Shown here: one piece after another, positions 1 to 6,874 of the stretch | Layout: each line of letters starts with the position of its first letter | Position numbering within the stretch: the first letter of the stretch is position 1 | Assembly: GCA_002361875.1 (NCBI GenBank) | Contig: DERX01000062.1 | Span: 1 to 31,450 of the forward strand | Direction of reading: 5' to 3' | Origin: Ruminococcaceae bacterium UBA3329 | Lineage (GTDB): Bacteria > Bacillota > Clostridia > Oscillospirales > Acutalibacteraceae | DNA length: 31,450 bases | Made by a program: the position numbers and the translations under genes | The notes under the pieces: model-generated | What the model was told of the DNA's origin: nothing | The model's input: only the letters and a program-made list of their open reading frames with translations | The model's database searches: none

Positions 1-5
1 TATTT

Positions 6-27
6 CCCCCGGTAGAACCGGGGGTTT
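6..27 (+). terminator. Perfect 8-bp hairpin at window edge
   Basis: CCCCCGGT (6-13) pairs with ACCGGGGG (17-24) around a 3-nt loop. On the + strand it is followed by TTTACTCTTT, so it may be a weak terminator of a rightward gene beyond the left edge. It could equally be a short interspersed hairpin. On the minus strand there is no T-run after it. Confidence 0.4.
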
Positions 28-50
28 ACTCTTTGCTGAAGAGACAATTC

Positions 51-90
51 AAAGGCAGAGGTTTGCGATATACATTCCTCTGCCTTTTTT
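51..90. terminator. Intrinsic terminator between convergent units
   Basis: AAAGGCAGAGG (51-61) pairs perfectly with CCTCTGCCTTT (77-87) around a 15-nt loop, giving an 11-bp stem. The + strand copy runs into TTTTTT (85-90) and so is the stronger direction. It also lies 15 nt past the rqcP stop codon, so it probably ends the long leftward operon as well, although the T-run there is only three bases. Confidence 0.65.
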
Positions 91-105
91 CGTATAAAAA
101 TATAA

Positions 106-348
106 TTATTTTATTTCCTCGTACATTTCCGAAGCCGTTTGTTTTGTCGCATATTCAGTGACATTTAACACGCGGTAACGGCTGATTTTCTCACCGAAAC
201 GGATTTCGAGAATATCGCCGTTTTTTACATCGTAGGACGCTTTAACGGTCTTTCCGTTTGCGGTAACATGCCCTGCGTCGCAAACCTCATTCGCAACGGT
301 GCGCCGCTTTATAATCCTTGAAACCTTTAAAAATTTATCTAATCTCAT
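106..348 (-). CDS. rqcP: RqcP/YabO-type S4-domain protein
   Basis: This 80-residue protein is almost entirely one S4 RNA-binding fold, opening with MRLDKFLKVSRIIKRR and continuing to a basic VTANGKTVK loop. In Bacillus the homologue (YabO, renamed RqcP) binds 50S subunits blocked by peptidyl-tRNA and works with RqcH to add C-terminal alanine tails to stalled chains. Length and N-terminus match the family well. It is the last gene of the mazG-hup-rqcP group, the same order as Bacillus yabN-yabO except for hup in between. No Shine-Dalgarno sequence is visible before the ATG: the 9 nt upstream are TAAGAAAAT, preceded by a hairpin. A strong terminator separates it from hup, so expression probably depends on read-through. 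The sporulation genes yabP/yabQ and divIC, often next in line, are not here. Confidence 0.88.
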   Translation of the reverse strand: MRLDKFLKVSRIIKRRTVANEVCDAGHVTANGKTVKASYDVKNGDILEIRFGEKISRYRVLNVTEYATKQTASEMYEEIK

Positions 349-356
349 ATTTTCTT

Positions 357-381
357 ACGGCACGGTGTTTTCCTGTGCCGT
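357..381 (-). other. Hairpin directly upstream of rqcP
   Basis: ACGGCAC (357-363) and GTGCCGT (375-381) form a 7-bp stem that extends by GG/CC past a single bulged T. On the minus strand it ends nine bases before the rqcP ATG and is not followed by a T-run, so it is a leader structure rather than a terminator. Its role is unknown. Confidence 0.5.
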
Positions 382-389
382 CCTTTCCT

Positions 390-422
390 ATAAAAAGAAA
401 CGGGGAGCTGAAAAGCCCCCCG
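390..422 (-). terminator. Intrinsic terminator after hup
   Basis: On the minus strand CGGGGGGCT pairs with AGCTCCCCG (9 bp with one G-U) around a TTTC loop, then runs into TTTCTTTTTA. It starts 16 nt after the hup stop and should end most hup transcripts, which fits a very highly expressed gene. Confidence 0.85.
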
Positions 423-438
423 AACTCTTAAAAGTAAA

Positions 439-711
439 TTATTTAACTGCTGCTTTAAGAGCTGCGCCTGCTTTGAATGCAGGAACCTTTGTTGCGGGAA
501 CTTTGATTGTCTCGCCTGTTCTGGGGTTGCGAGCCTCTTTTGCTGCACGCTCTCTAACTTCAAATGTACCGAAACCGATAAGCTGAATCTTGTCGCCTGC
601 CTTAAGAGCATCTGTAACTGCATCGATAACTGCTGCTACTGCCTTGTCAGCGTCTTTCTTTGAAATTTCTGCTTTTGCAGCAACTGCTGCTACGAGTTCT
701 GTCTTATTCAT
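439..711 (-). CDS. hup: HU family nucleoid protein
   Basis: This 90-residue protein is a full-length HU: helical N-terminus (MNKTELVAAVAAKA), the GFGTFEVRERAAKEARNP signature leading into the DNA-binding arm, and the alanine/lysine-rich end. HU dimers bend and compact DNA without strong sequence preference. The ATG at 711 was chosen because GGAGG lies 8 nt upstream; an in-frame TTG five codons earlier overlaps that same GGAGG and is unlikely. The gene sits 44 nt after mazG with its own strong terminator behind it. I see no separate promoter in the short gap, so it may lie inside mazG. Confidence 0.97.
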   Translation of the reverse strand: MNKTELVAAVAAKAEISKKDADKAVAAVIDAVTDALKAGDKIQLIGFGTFEVRERAAKEARNPRTGETIKVPATKVPAFKAGAALKAAVK

Positions 712-755
712 TGTGATTTCCTCCAATAAATTTTCTTAATTTATCTCCTAAAGGA

Positions 756-1562
756 TTACTCCTTTTTTGAAGCCTTCGCTATTTCCCAAAGCTTGTCCAA
801 TTCGCTTATATCGGTATTCTTCATATCAATATTTCGCTCTGCGGCAAGCTTTTCAACAACAGAAAACCGTTCAATAAACTTGTCCGTCGCTTTGGTTAAA
901 CACTCTTCGCTGTCACAGCCGATAAAACGGGAAACATTGACAACCGAGAAAAGTAAATCGCCGAATTCTTCTTCAATATCCTTTTGCTCGCCGCTGTTTA
1001 CAGCCGCTTTAAGCTCTGAAAGCTCTTCCGCAACCTTATCATAAGCGCCGTCTGCACTGTCCCAGTCAAAGCCTACTTTGCGTGCCTTTTTCTGAACCTT
1101 GTCCGCACGCATAAGCGCGGGAAACTCACGGGGAATTGCAAGCATTGAATCAGTCTGCGTTTTTTGGTGCTTGGAATTTTTCTTTATAGCATCCCAGTTA
1201 GTGAGCACCTCACCGGTGGAGCTTACCGTAACATCGCCGAAAACATGAGGATGGCGCTCAATAAGCTTTTTGCAAATTCCGTCGCAAACATCATCAATAT
1301 TAAACACGCCTTTTTCAGTTTCCATTTCGCTGTGAAGCGTTACCTGCAAAAGAACATCGCCAAGCTCTTCACAGAGCATTTCTGGACTTTGTTTGTTTAT
1401 CGCCTCAATAACCTCATAGGTTTCCTCAATGAAATCACGGCGAATACTTTCGTGAGTCTGCTCCCTGTCCCACGGGCAACCGCCCGGAGAACGGAGAAGA
1501 TGCGTAATGTAAACTAAATCGTCAAAACTGTACCTATCCTTAAAAACAAAACCGTCTACCAT
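756..1562 (-). CDS. mazG: MazG nucleoside triphosphate pyrophosphohydrolase
   Basis: This enzyme hydrolyses (d)NTPs to NMP and PPi, cleaning non-canonical nucleotides from the pool and, in some bacteria, affecting ppGpp levels. The 268 residues hold two MazG domains. The first carries CPWDREQTH (29-37), EETYE (46-50) and EELGDVLLQ (65-73), the Mg-binding E-x-x-E and E-x-x-D pattern. The second carries EELSEL followed later by EEEFGDLLF. Length matches the tandem-domain family. The ATG is preceded by AGAGGTG at a 5-nt spacing. It lies between the flippase and hup, matching the Bacillus yabM-yabN order. The rel gene is in the same leftward run, which is of interest given the MazG/ppGpp link, but co-regulation is inference. 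Confidence 0.95.
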   Translation of the reverse strand: MVDGFVFKDRYSFDDLVYITHLLRSPGGCPWDREQTHESIRRDFIEETYEVIEAINKQSPEMLCEELGDVLLQVTLHSEMETEKGVFNIDDVCDGICKKLIERHPHVFGDVTVSSTGEVLTNWDAIKKNSKHQKTQTDSMLAIPREFPALMRADKVQKKARKVGFDWDSADGAYDKVAEELSELKAAVNSGEQKDIEEEFGDLLFSVVNVSRFIGCDSEECLTKATDKFIERFSVVEKLAAERNIDMKNTDISELDKLWEIAKASKKE

Positions 1563-1592
1563 TTACGCACCTCTAAAAGTTATGTATATATA

Positions 1593-3371
1593 TTACCCTA
1601 TAAATCCATATTTTGCAAGCACTTTTGCTATTTTTTCTCCTTTTGGGAGCATAATTACATCATCTTTCGCTATTCCTTTGACGAAAAGCATCGAAATTAC
1701 ATAGACAACTCCGCCCACAGCAATTGCAAGACCTAAACAAAGTATTGCTTTAATTGAATGACCCGCAAGTGAAAATTCGGGAATAAACCTGTTGCAGACA
1801 GCAAACGAGGTATATGCGCCCAGTCCGCAAAGGATTCCGCAAAAAGCAGGCTTTACGAAAACAGATACAAAATTTATGCGTATTCTTGTAAATTTAAGCA
1901 GTGCGAAAAGATTAATTGAGTCTATAATTATATAGCAAATTATTGTACCCAGCACTGCGCCGTTGACATTGATTTTCGGAATAGCAACAAGAATGAAATT
2001 AGCAATCACCTTGACAATTGCGCCGATTGAAAGAGAAATAAGCGGTATTTTTGTTTTTCCTATCGCCTGCAGCATATTGGTCATTGGCTGTGAAAGAGCA
2101 ATCAGGAATATTGTTGCGCCGTAGGCCGACATTACAGGTGCGGCTATTGAAATTGAGGACGCCGCCGTACCGCTGCCGTAAAAAATTGCAAGAATCGGCT
2201 GTGCGAGAACCGCCATACCGATTCCGCAGGGCATTGCTACAAGCATTGTAACACGCAAAACAGATTCAACTGATGTTCTTATTTGCCTTTTGTCTCTCAT
2301 TGCCCACGCCGCAGAAATAGCAGGAATCGCGCTGACGCCCAGCGTCAGTGTTATTGAGGGGATAAGATTTTTAAAGTCAACCGACAGTGAATAAGCCCCG
2401 TAAAGAAAGCCTTTTACATCTGCATCCAAAACGCCCGCAAGTTCCGTGCTGTAAAGCTGACGCATAAATGATAAATTTTCCGCCACAACATGGGCAAGTC
2501 TGTTCTGAATTGTAACAGAGTCAATAATATTTGTTATACCGAAAACAAGTGAACTTAAAATAACGGGAATTGAAAAGCTTACAAGTCTGCCCGAAATTGC
2601 AGATGATTTTACAGGTCTGGGTGCCGTCGCAAGCTCCGCCTTTGTAATTCCGTCGCCCTTGATTTTACCCAAAATGACAAGGAAAATCATACCTACAACC
2701 GTGCCGAGAGTAACACCCGCAGTAGCACCTGCCGCCGCATAAGGATAAATTCGGCTGAGAGCCTCGGTTTCAGTAGTGACAACCTCACCGAACACGGAAA
2801 GACCTGCATTAAACCTTGAGTAGCCGTAGCTGATAACAGCTTTTGCACATATAATACCGAAAACAAGTTTTCCGAGCGCCTCAAGCACCTGCGACACCGC
2901 AGTCGGAGTCATATTGCGAAGTCCGTTGTAATATCCTCGGTAAATGGACATTATACAGCAGAAAAGAATTGACGGCCCTATTATTATAAGAGAGGGTATT
3001 ACCGCAGTTGTTTTAACTGAAAGAGCATAAGGATATGTTAAAAGTAAAATTAAAAGCGTACCCACAATGCCCATAATTAAAAACAGTCTTTTTGAAATTT
3101 TGTGTATAAGCTTTACATCACGGTAATGCCCAAGTGCCATTTCCTCTGACACCATTTTTGAAACAGCAACGGGAAGTCCCGCCATTGAAATGGTGTAAAT
3201 CGGAACATAAAGGCTGTAAGCCGAATCGAAATATCCTCTGCCGATAGTGCCAATCATATTGGTCAGCGGTATTTTGTAAATAACACCTATAATCTTAACA
3301 ATTATGGTCGAAAGACTAAGCACAAGCGCACCGTTAAGGAGCGACTGACTTTTTCTTTGTTTATTTGCCAT
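1593..3371 (-). CDS. SpoVB/YabM-type polysaccharide flippase (MOP superfamily)
   Basis: A 592-residue polytopic membrane protein with many hydrophobic segments spread over its whole length, consistent with a 14-helix MurJ/SpoVB-like carrier. It opens with a short basic stretch and a first helix containing KIIGVIYKIPLTNMIG, typical of the SpoVB/YtgP/YabM group. Such proteins move undecaprenyl-linked saccharide precursors across the membrane, some specifically in sporulation. The ATG at 3371 was chosen over an in-frame GTG at 3380: AGAGGTG lies 6 nt before the ATG, and that motif overlaps the GTG. Position just upstream of mazG matches Bacillus YabM, so a YabM-like role is more likely than MurJ itself. 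The substrate cannot be read from sequence. Confidence 0.85.
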   Translation of the reverse strand: MANKQRKSQSLLNGALVLSLSTIIVKIIGVIYKIPLTNMIGTIGRGYFDSAYSLYVPIYTISMAGLPVAVSKMVSEEMALGHYRDVKLIHKISKRLFLIMGIVGTLLILLLTYPYALSVKTTAVIPSLIIIGPSILFCCIMSIYRGYYNGLRNMTPTAVSQVLEALGKLVFGIICAKAVISYGYSRFNAGLSVFGEVVTTETEALSRIYPYAAAGATAGVTLGTVVGMIFLVILGKIKGDGITKAELATAPRPVKSSAISGRLVSFSIPVILSSLVFGITNIIDSVTIQNRLAHVVAENLSFMRQLYSTELAGVLDADVKGFLYGAYSLSVDFKNLIPSITLTLGVSAIPAISAAWAMRDKRQIRTSVESVLRVTMLVAMPCGIGMAVLAQPILAIFYGSGTAASSISIAAPVMSAYGATIFLIALSQPMTNMLQAIGKTKIPLISLSIGAIVKVIANFILVAIPKINVNGAVLGTIICYIIIDSINLFALLKFTRIRINFVSVFVKPAFCGILCGLGAYTSFAVCNRFIPEFSLAGHSIKAILCLGLAIAVGGVVYVISMLFVKGIAKDDVIMLPKGEKIAKVLAKYGFIG

Positions 3372-3383
3372 TCCTTTCACCTC

Positions 3384-4304
3384 TCAGCCTAAAAATTCAC
3401 GAAGAAGGGAATCCTTCGGGACATACATTTCGTCAATATCTTCAAATTTATTAAGTGCATCACGAAGCCGTTGAACATCGTATGCAAAATCGTCGGAAAT
3501 TTCGCTTTGAAGAATCTCCAATGCCTGCTTCTTTAAAACGCAGGGCTCGTAAAGATGCACCGTATTTATTTTAATATCTGCATTATCTCTGTACGGGAAT
3601 AAATATTTATCCTCGCCGTAGGTAACATTTTTCCAGAGTGTATAGGTGTAATCCGCACTGCTTCCTCTGAATTTATAATCACGCACCAAGCGCCTTACAA
3701 ATCGCAGATTTCTTTTATTAAGAATTATTTTACCCTTTTGATTGTAAATTCTTGATGAAACGCTGATATATATTTTAAAAAGATTGCCGCTGATTTTGTC
3801 GGTAATAATCGGGTTTAACGCGTGAAGCCCCTCAATAATGACAACATCCTTTGAGCCTAATGTTATTTCGTTATATTCGTTTTGTTTTCGTGTACCCGTT
3901 ACGAAATCAAAAATCGGCGTTTTAACGGCTTCGCCCCGTAAAAGAGCATTTACGATTTCGGTAAAATAATCCAAATCAAGAGCATAAACCGTTTCAAAAT
4001 CTCTTGTACCGTCGGAAAGAAGAGGAATGTCGTCACGATTAAGGTAAAAATCGTCAAGGCTCAAAACAAATGTATGCACGCCGTTTTTCTTACATTCCTC
4101 GCAAATTTTCCGTGCGGTGGTAGTTTTGCCCGAAGAGGACGGCCCTGCAAGCATTACAACCTGTCTTTCGCCCTTGCCGCATATTGTCTTTGACACAGAC
4201 GCAATAATGTTACTGTACCGTTGCTCGCACTTTTCAATCAATTCCAGCGGATTTTCTTTTGCCGTTTCGTTTATATATTCTATTTCGTTGGTAAGCTTTG
4301 CCAT
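3384..4304 (-). CDS. Uridine kinase-like nucleoside kinase
   Basis: A P-loop kinase of the phosphoribulokinase/uridine kinase family. The Walker A motif GPSSSGKT is at residues 54-61, followed by the acceptor region SLDDFYLNRDDIP, the DFETVYALDLDYF stretch and EGLHALNP. It should transfer phosphate from ATP to a nucleoside or related sugar. At 306 residues it is shorter than the roughly 550-residue clostridial nucleoside kinases that carry an N-terminal TGS/ThrRS-like half; here only about 45 residues precede the kinase core. The ATG has GGAGAG just upstream. It lies 15 nt after hemZ and 12 nt before the flippase. True substrate unknown; uridine is the default family guess. Confidence 0.75.
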   Translation of the reverse strand: MAKLTNEIEYINETAKENPLELIEKCEQRYSNIIASVSKTICGKGERQVVMLAGPSSSGKTTTARKICEECKKNGVHTFVLSLDDFYLNRDDIPLLSDGTRDFETVYALDLDYFTEIVNALLRGEAVKTPIFDFVTGTRKQNEYNEITLGSKDVVIIEGLHALNPIITDKISGNLFKIYISVSSRIYNQKGKIILNKRNLRFVRRLVRDYKFRGSSADYTYTLWKNVTYGEDKYLFPYRDNADIKINTVHLYEPCVLKKQALEILQSEISDDFAYDVQRLRDALNKFEDIDEMYVPKDSLLREFLG

Positions 4305-4319
4305 ATCTACTCTCCACTT

Positions 4320-5753
4320 TTAAAAGTATGTATTGTAAAACTCCGTTATTCTTTCCTTTCGCTTTATAAGCTCGTCAAAATCCGAAATATATTCAAACGG
4401 ATATTTAAAATTAAAAATACGCTCAATATAATCCCCGGACTGTGCCTTCAGCTTTGTTACCGCCCCTGCACCTGCCGAAAGGATTGTGTGACATTCTTCC
4501 ATCATAAAAATGTTATAAAGACATTCCGTATCTTTCTTGCACCAGCCTGTGTTTTCAAGACTGCCTGCCGATTTTGACTGGCGGTACATATAATACGGAG
4601 CATATTTTCCGTTTAGCTTATCATAAGTATATTTTAACATTTCATCGACTTTTTTTGCATTTTCAGCCGTAACACGCATATCCTGTGTGCCGAGGTTTGA
4701 CGAGCGTTTAAGCGCCAATGTGTGCACTGTAATATTTTCAGGGTCAAGGGAAAAGGCTTTGTCAAGGGAATACTTAAATCCGTCCGCCGTGTCACCGGGA
4801 AGGCCTGCAATTAAGTCCATATTTATGCAGTCAAATCCGATTTTGCGAGCAAGATTAAATGCAGTTACCGTTTCCTCTGCACTGTGACACCTGCCGATGT
4901 TTTTAAGCACCTCATCGGAAAAGGTCTGCGGGTTTATGCTGATTCTTGTAACGGGGCTGTTTTTAAGCACCCTTAATTTTTCTTCCGTCACAGTGTCGGG
5001 TCTGCCCGCTTCAACGGTAAATTCACGGCAAGAGGATAAATTGAAATTCTCGGTAACCGATTTAAGTAATTCCGAAAGCTGTTTTGCCGAAAGAGTTGTG
5101 GGAGTACCGCCGCCTACATAAACGCTTTCAAGCTGTAATCCTAAACTATTCGCAATTTTGCCGGTTTCTTTGAGTTCCTTTAAAAGCAAATTGCAATATT
5201 CGGGCACAAGCGCTTTTGCTTTTTCCGTCTGAACCGAATGTGACACAAAAGAACAGTAGCTGCACCGTGTGGGGCAAAATGGAATTGAAATGTAAAGACT
5301 GAATGATTTTTCTTTTGAAAGAGAAATTATTTTTTCCTCACAGTCGGCAACACGCCGTGCCAAAGCGTATTTTTCCTTTGTAACCAAAAGGTCATTATAA
5401 AAATACTGTTCTGTTTTTTCTCTGCCCAAGCGTTTTTCGGTTGCAATTAAGAGCTTTGAGGGTCTTACGCCCGTAAGCACGCCCCATTTGGGATAAATGC
5501 CGGTATATTCGCCGAAAATCGAATACACCATTCTGCCCATTTGCATCTCGTTGTCATCACACAAGGGTGCTGTAAGATGTTTTTCAAAATTTCCTGCTTT
5601 AAAGGCGACCGTTATTTCGTCACCTACCTCGGTATAAAGCCCATCACCGTCTGAAATTTCCTTTGTAACCTCAATTTTTTCATTGGGGAGAAAAAGGCGG
5701 ACAAGCTTTTCCATTTCATAATGGTATTTATGATTTACAACCGTAATACGCAT
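4320..5753 (-). CDS. hemZ: HemZ-type radical SAM coproporphyrinogen dehydrogenase
   Basis: A 477-residue radical SAM protein with the cluster motif CPTRCSYC (Cys160, Cys164, Cys167), followed by a YVGGGTPTTL glycine motif that contacts SAM. The roughly 150-residue N-terminal part with KWGVLTGVRPSKL is characteristic of HemZ and distinguishes it from HemN/HemW. HemZ is annotated as oxygen-independent coproporphyrinogen III dehydrogenase, but many Clostridia keep it without a full haem pathway, so the substrate is uncertain. The ATG is preceded by AAAGGGG about 10 nt upstream. It follows the MBL hydrolase by 30 nt, an arrangement common near rel-dtd in Clostridia. Confidence 0.88.
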   Translation of the reverse strand: MRITVVNHKYHYEMEKLVRLFLPNEKIEVTKEISDGDGLYTEVGDEITVAFKAGNFEKHLTAPLCDDNEMQMGRMVYSIFGEYTGIYPKWGVLTGVRPSKLLIATEKRLGREKTEQYFYNDLLVTKEKYALARRVADCEEKIISLSKEKSFSLYISIPFCPTRCSYCSFVSHSVQTEKAKALVPEYCNLLLKELKETGKIANSLGLQLESVYVGGGTPTTLSAKQLSELLKSVTENFNLSSCREFTVEAGRPDTVTEEKLRVLKNSPVTRISINPQTFSDEVLKNIGRCHSAEETVTAFNLARKIGFDCINMDLIAGLPGDTADGFKYSLDKAFSLDPENITVHTLALKRSSNLGTQDMRVTAENAKKVDEMLKYTYDKLNGKYAPYYMYRQSKSAGSLENTGWCKKDTECLYNIFMMEECHTILSAGAGAVTKLKAQSGDYIERIFNFKYPFEYISDFDELIKRKERITEFYNTYF

Positions 5754-5783
5754 TCTGTTTCCGCCCCTTTCTTGGTGTTTTTA

Positions 5784-6416
5784 TCAATATCTTATATACC
5801 TGTTGTGTTCACGCTCAAACTGTAATGTTGTTTCTTCACCGTGACCCGGATACACCATGTAATCGCCCGAAAGATTGGAAAGCTTTTTAAGTGATGCAAG
5901 CTCATTTCGACCTGCAAGAACGGGGTTTATACCTGCTAAATCCGTTCTTCCTGCTGAAAGGCGGAACAGTGTATCCCCTGAAAAAATTATTCGCTCATTT
6001 TCTAAAATATAACATACACTTCCGTTAGTGTGCCCCTGCGTGTGCATTACACGCACATTCATTTCGCCGAAATTCAATTCATCTCCGTCATTTAACAGTA
6101 TATCGGCTTTAATCGGTGCCTGAATACCGCCGAAATGCGAATTGTAAAGACTTTTATTCCCGTCAAGGAGCATTTCGCCGTCAAGAGAATGAACGCAAAC
6201 CTTTGCGCCCGTTTCACGGACAACCGAATTCACTCCCGAAATATGGTCAAAATGACCGTGAGTTAATAAAACATATTCTACATTTTTGCCCTTAAGGAAA
6301 TTCAAAAGTTCAGCATTTTCCTCGGCAGGGTCAACAACGGCAAAAACGCCGCCCGACTCCAGCACATAAGTATTCGTTTCAATTTCTCCAATTGTGAATT
6401 TTGTTACATTCAGCAT
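5784..6416 (-). CDS. MBL-fold metallohydrolase, glyoxalase II-like
   Basis: A compact metallo-beta-lactamase fold of 210 residues with the zinc motif THGHFDH (His53, His55, Asp57, His58), further ligand regions MHTQGHT and FSGDTLF, and a C-terminal VYPGHGEET. This set is typical of the YqgX/glyoxalase II-like group, which hydrolyse thioesters such as S-lactoylglutathione or unknown analogues. ATG at 6416 overlaps the end of dtd by 7 nt, with GGGTGA upstream; an upstream in-frame TTG at 6428 overlaps that motif and was rejected. Overlap suggests translational coupling to dtd. The physiological substrate cannot be inferred. Confidence 0.85.
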   Translation of the reverse strand: MLNVTKFTIGEIETNTYVLESGGVFAVVDPAEENAELLNFLKGKNVEYVLLTHGHFDHISGVNSVVRETGAKVCVHSLDGEMLLDGNKSLYNSHFGGIQAPIKADILLNDGDELNFGEMNVRVMHTQGHTNGSVCYILENERIIFSGDTLFRLSAGRTDLAGINPVLAGRNELASLKKLSNLSGDYMVYPGHGEETTLQFEREHNRYIRY

Positions 6417-6871
6417 CTTTTCACCCAAATTTCAGTGTCATAAACTATTGTTACAGGCCCGTCATTTACCAAATCCACCTTCATATCTGCACCGAACACG
6501 CCTTTTTTAACACATTTTACACCGTATTTTAAAAGCTTTTTGCAAAACTCTTCATAATACTCATTTGCTTTTTCGGGTTCCTTTGAACGGATAAATGAGG
6601 GTCTGTTTCCTTTTTTCACATCAGCGCAAAGGGTAAACTGAGAAATTGCGAGAATTTCTCCGTCTATCTCTTTTATGTCAAGATTCATTTTGCCGTTTTC
6701 GTCCTCAAAAACACGAAGCGACGAAATTTTCTTCGCGAGAATATCAATATCGTCCTCTTTGTCGTCGTCCATAACGCCCAAAAGAATCATATACCCTTTG
6801 CCTATACGGCTGATTTCCTTGCCGTCCACGGTGACTCCTGCATTTTTTACTCTTTGTACTACTGCTTTCAT
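6410..6871 (-). CDS. dtd: D-aminoacyl-tRNA deacylase
   Basis: This 153-residue protein releases D-amino acids (and glycine from tRNA-Ala) that were wrongly attached to tRNA. The two active-site motifs are present: SQFTL at residues 77-81 and NDGPVT at 136-141, the latter carrying the cross-subunit Gly-Pro motif (usually NxGPVT). FGADM near residue 126 is also conserved. Length is normal. The gene starts 3 nt after the rel stop and overlaps the MBL gene, so rel-dtd-MBL is very likely a single translationally coupled unit. The rel-dtd pairing is widely conserved in Firmicutes. Confidence 0.96.
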   Translation of the reverse strand: MKAVVQRVKNAGVTVDGKEISRIGKGYMILLGVMDDDKEDDIDILAKKISSLRVFEDENGKMNLDIKEIDGEILAISQFTLCADVKKGNRPSFIRSKEPEKANEYYEEFCKKLLKYGVKCVKKGVFGADMKVDLVNDGPVTIVYDTEIWVKRC

Positions 6872-6874
6872 AAT

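Noticed and set aside
15..105. Insertion-sequence end at the left edge
   Set aside because: Two hairpins are present but no transposase coding or paired terminal repeat is visible within the window; terminators are the simpler reading.
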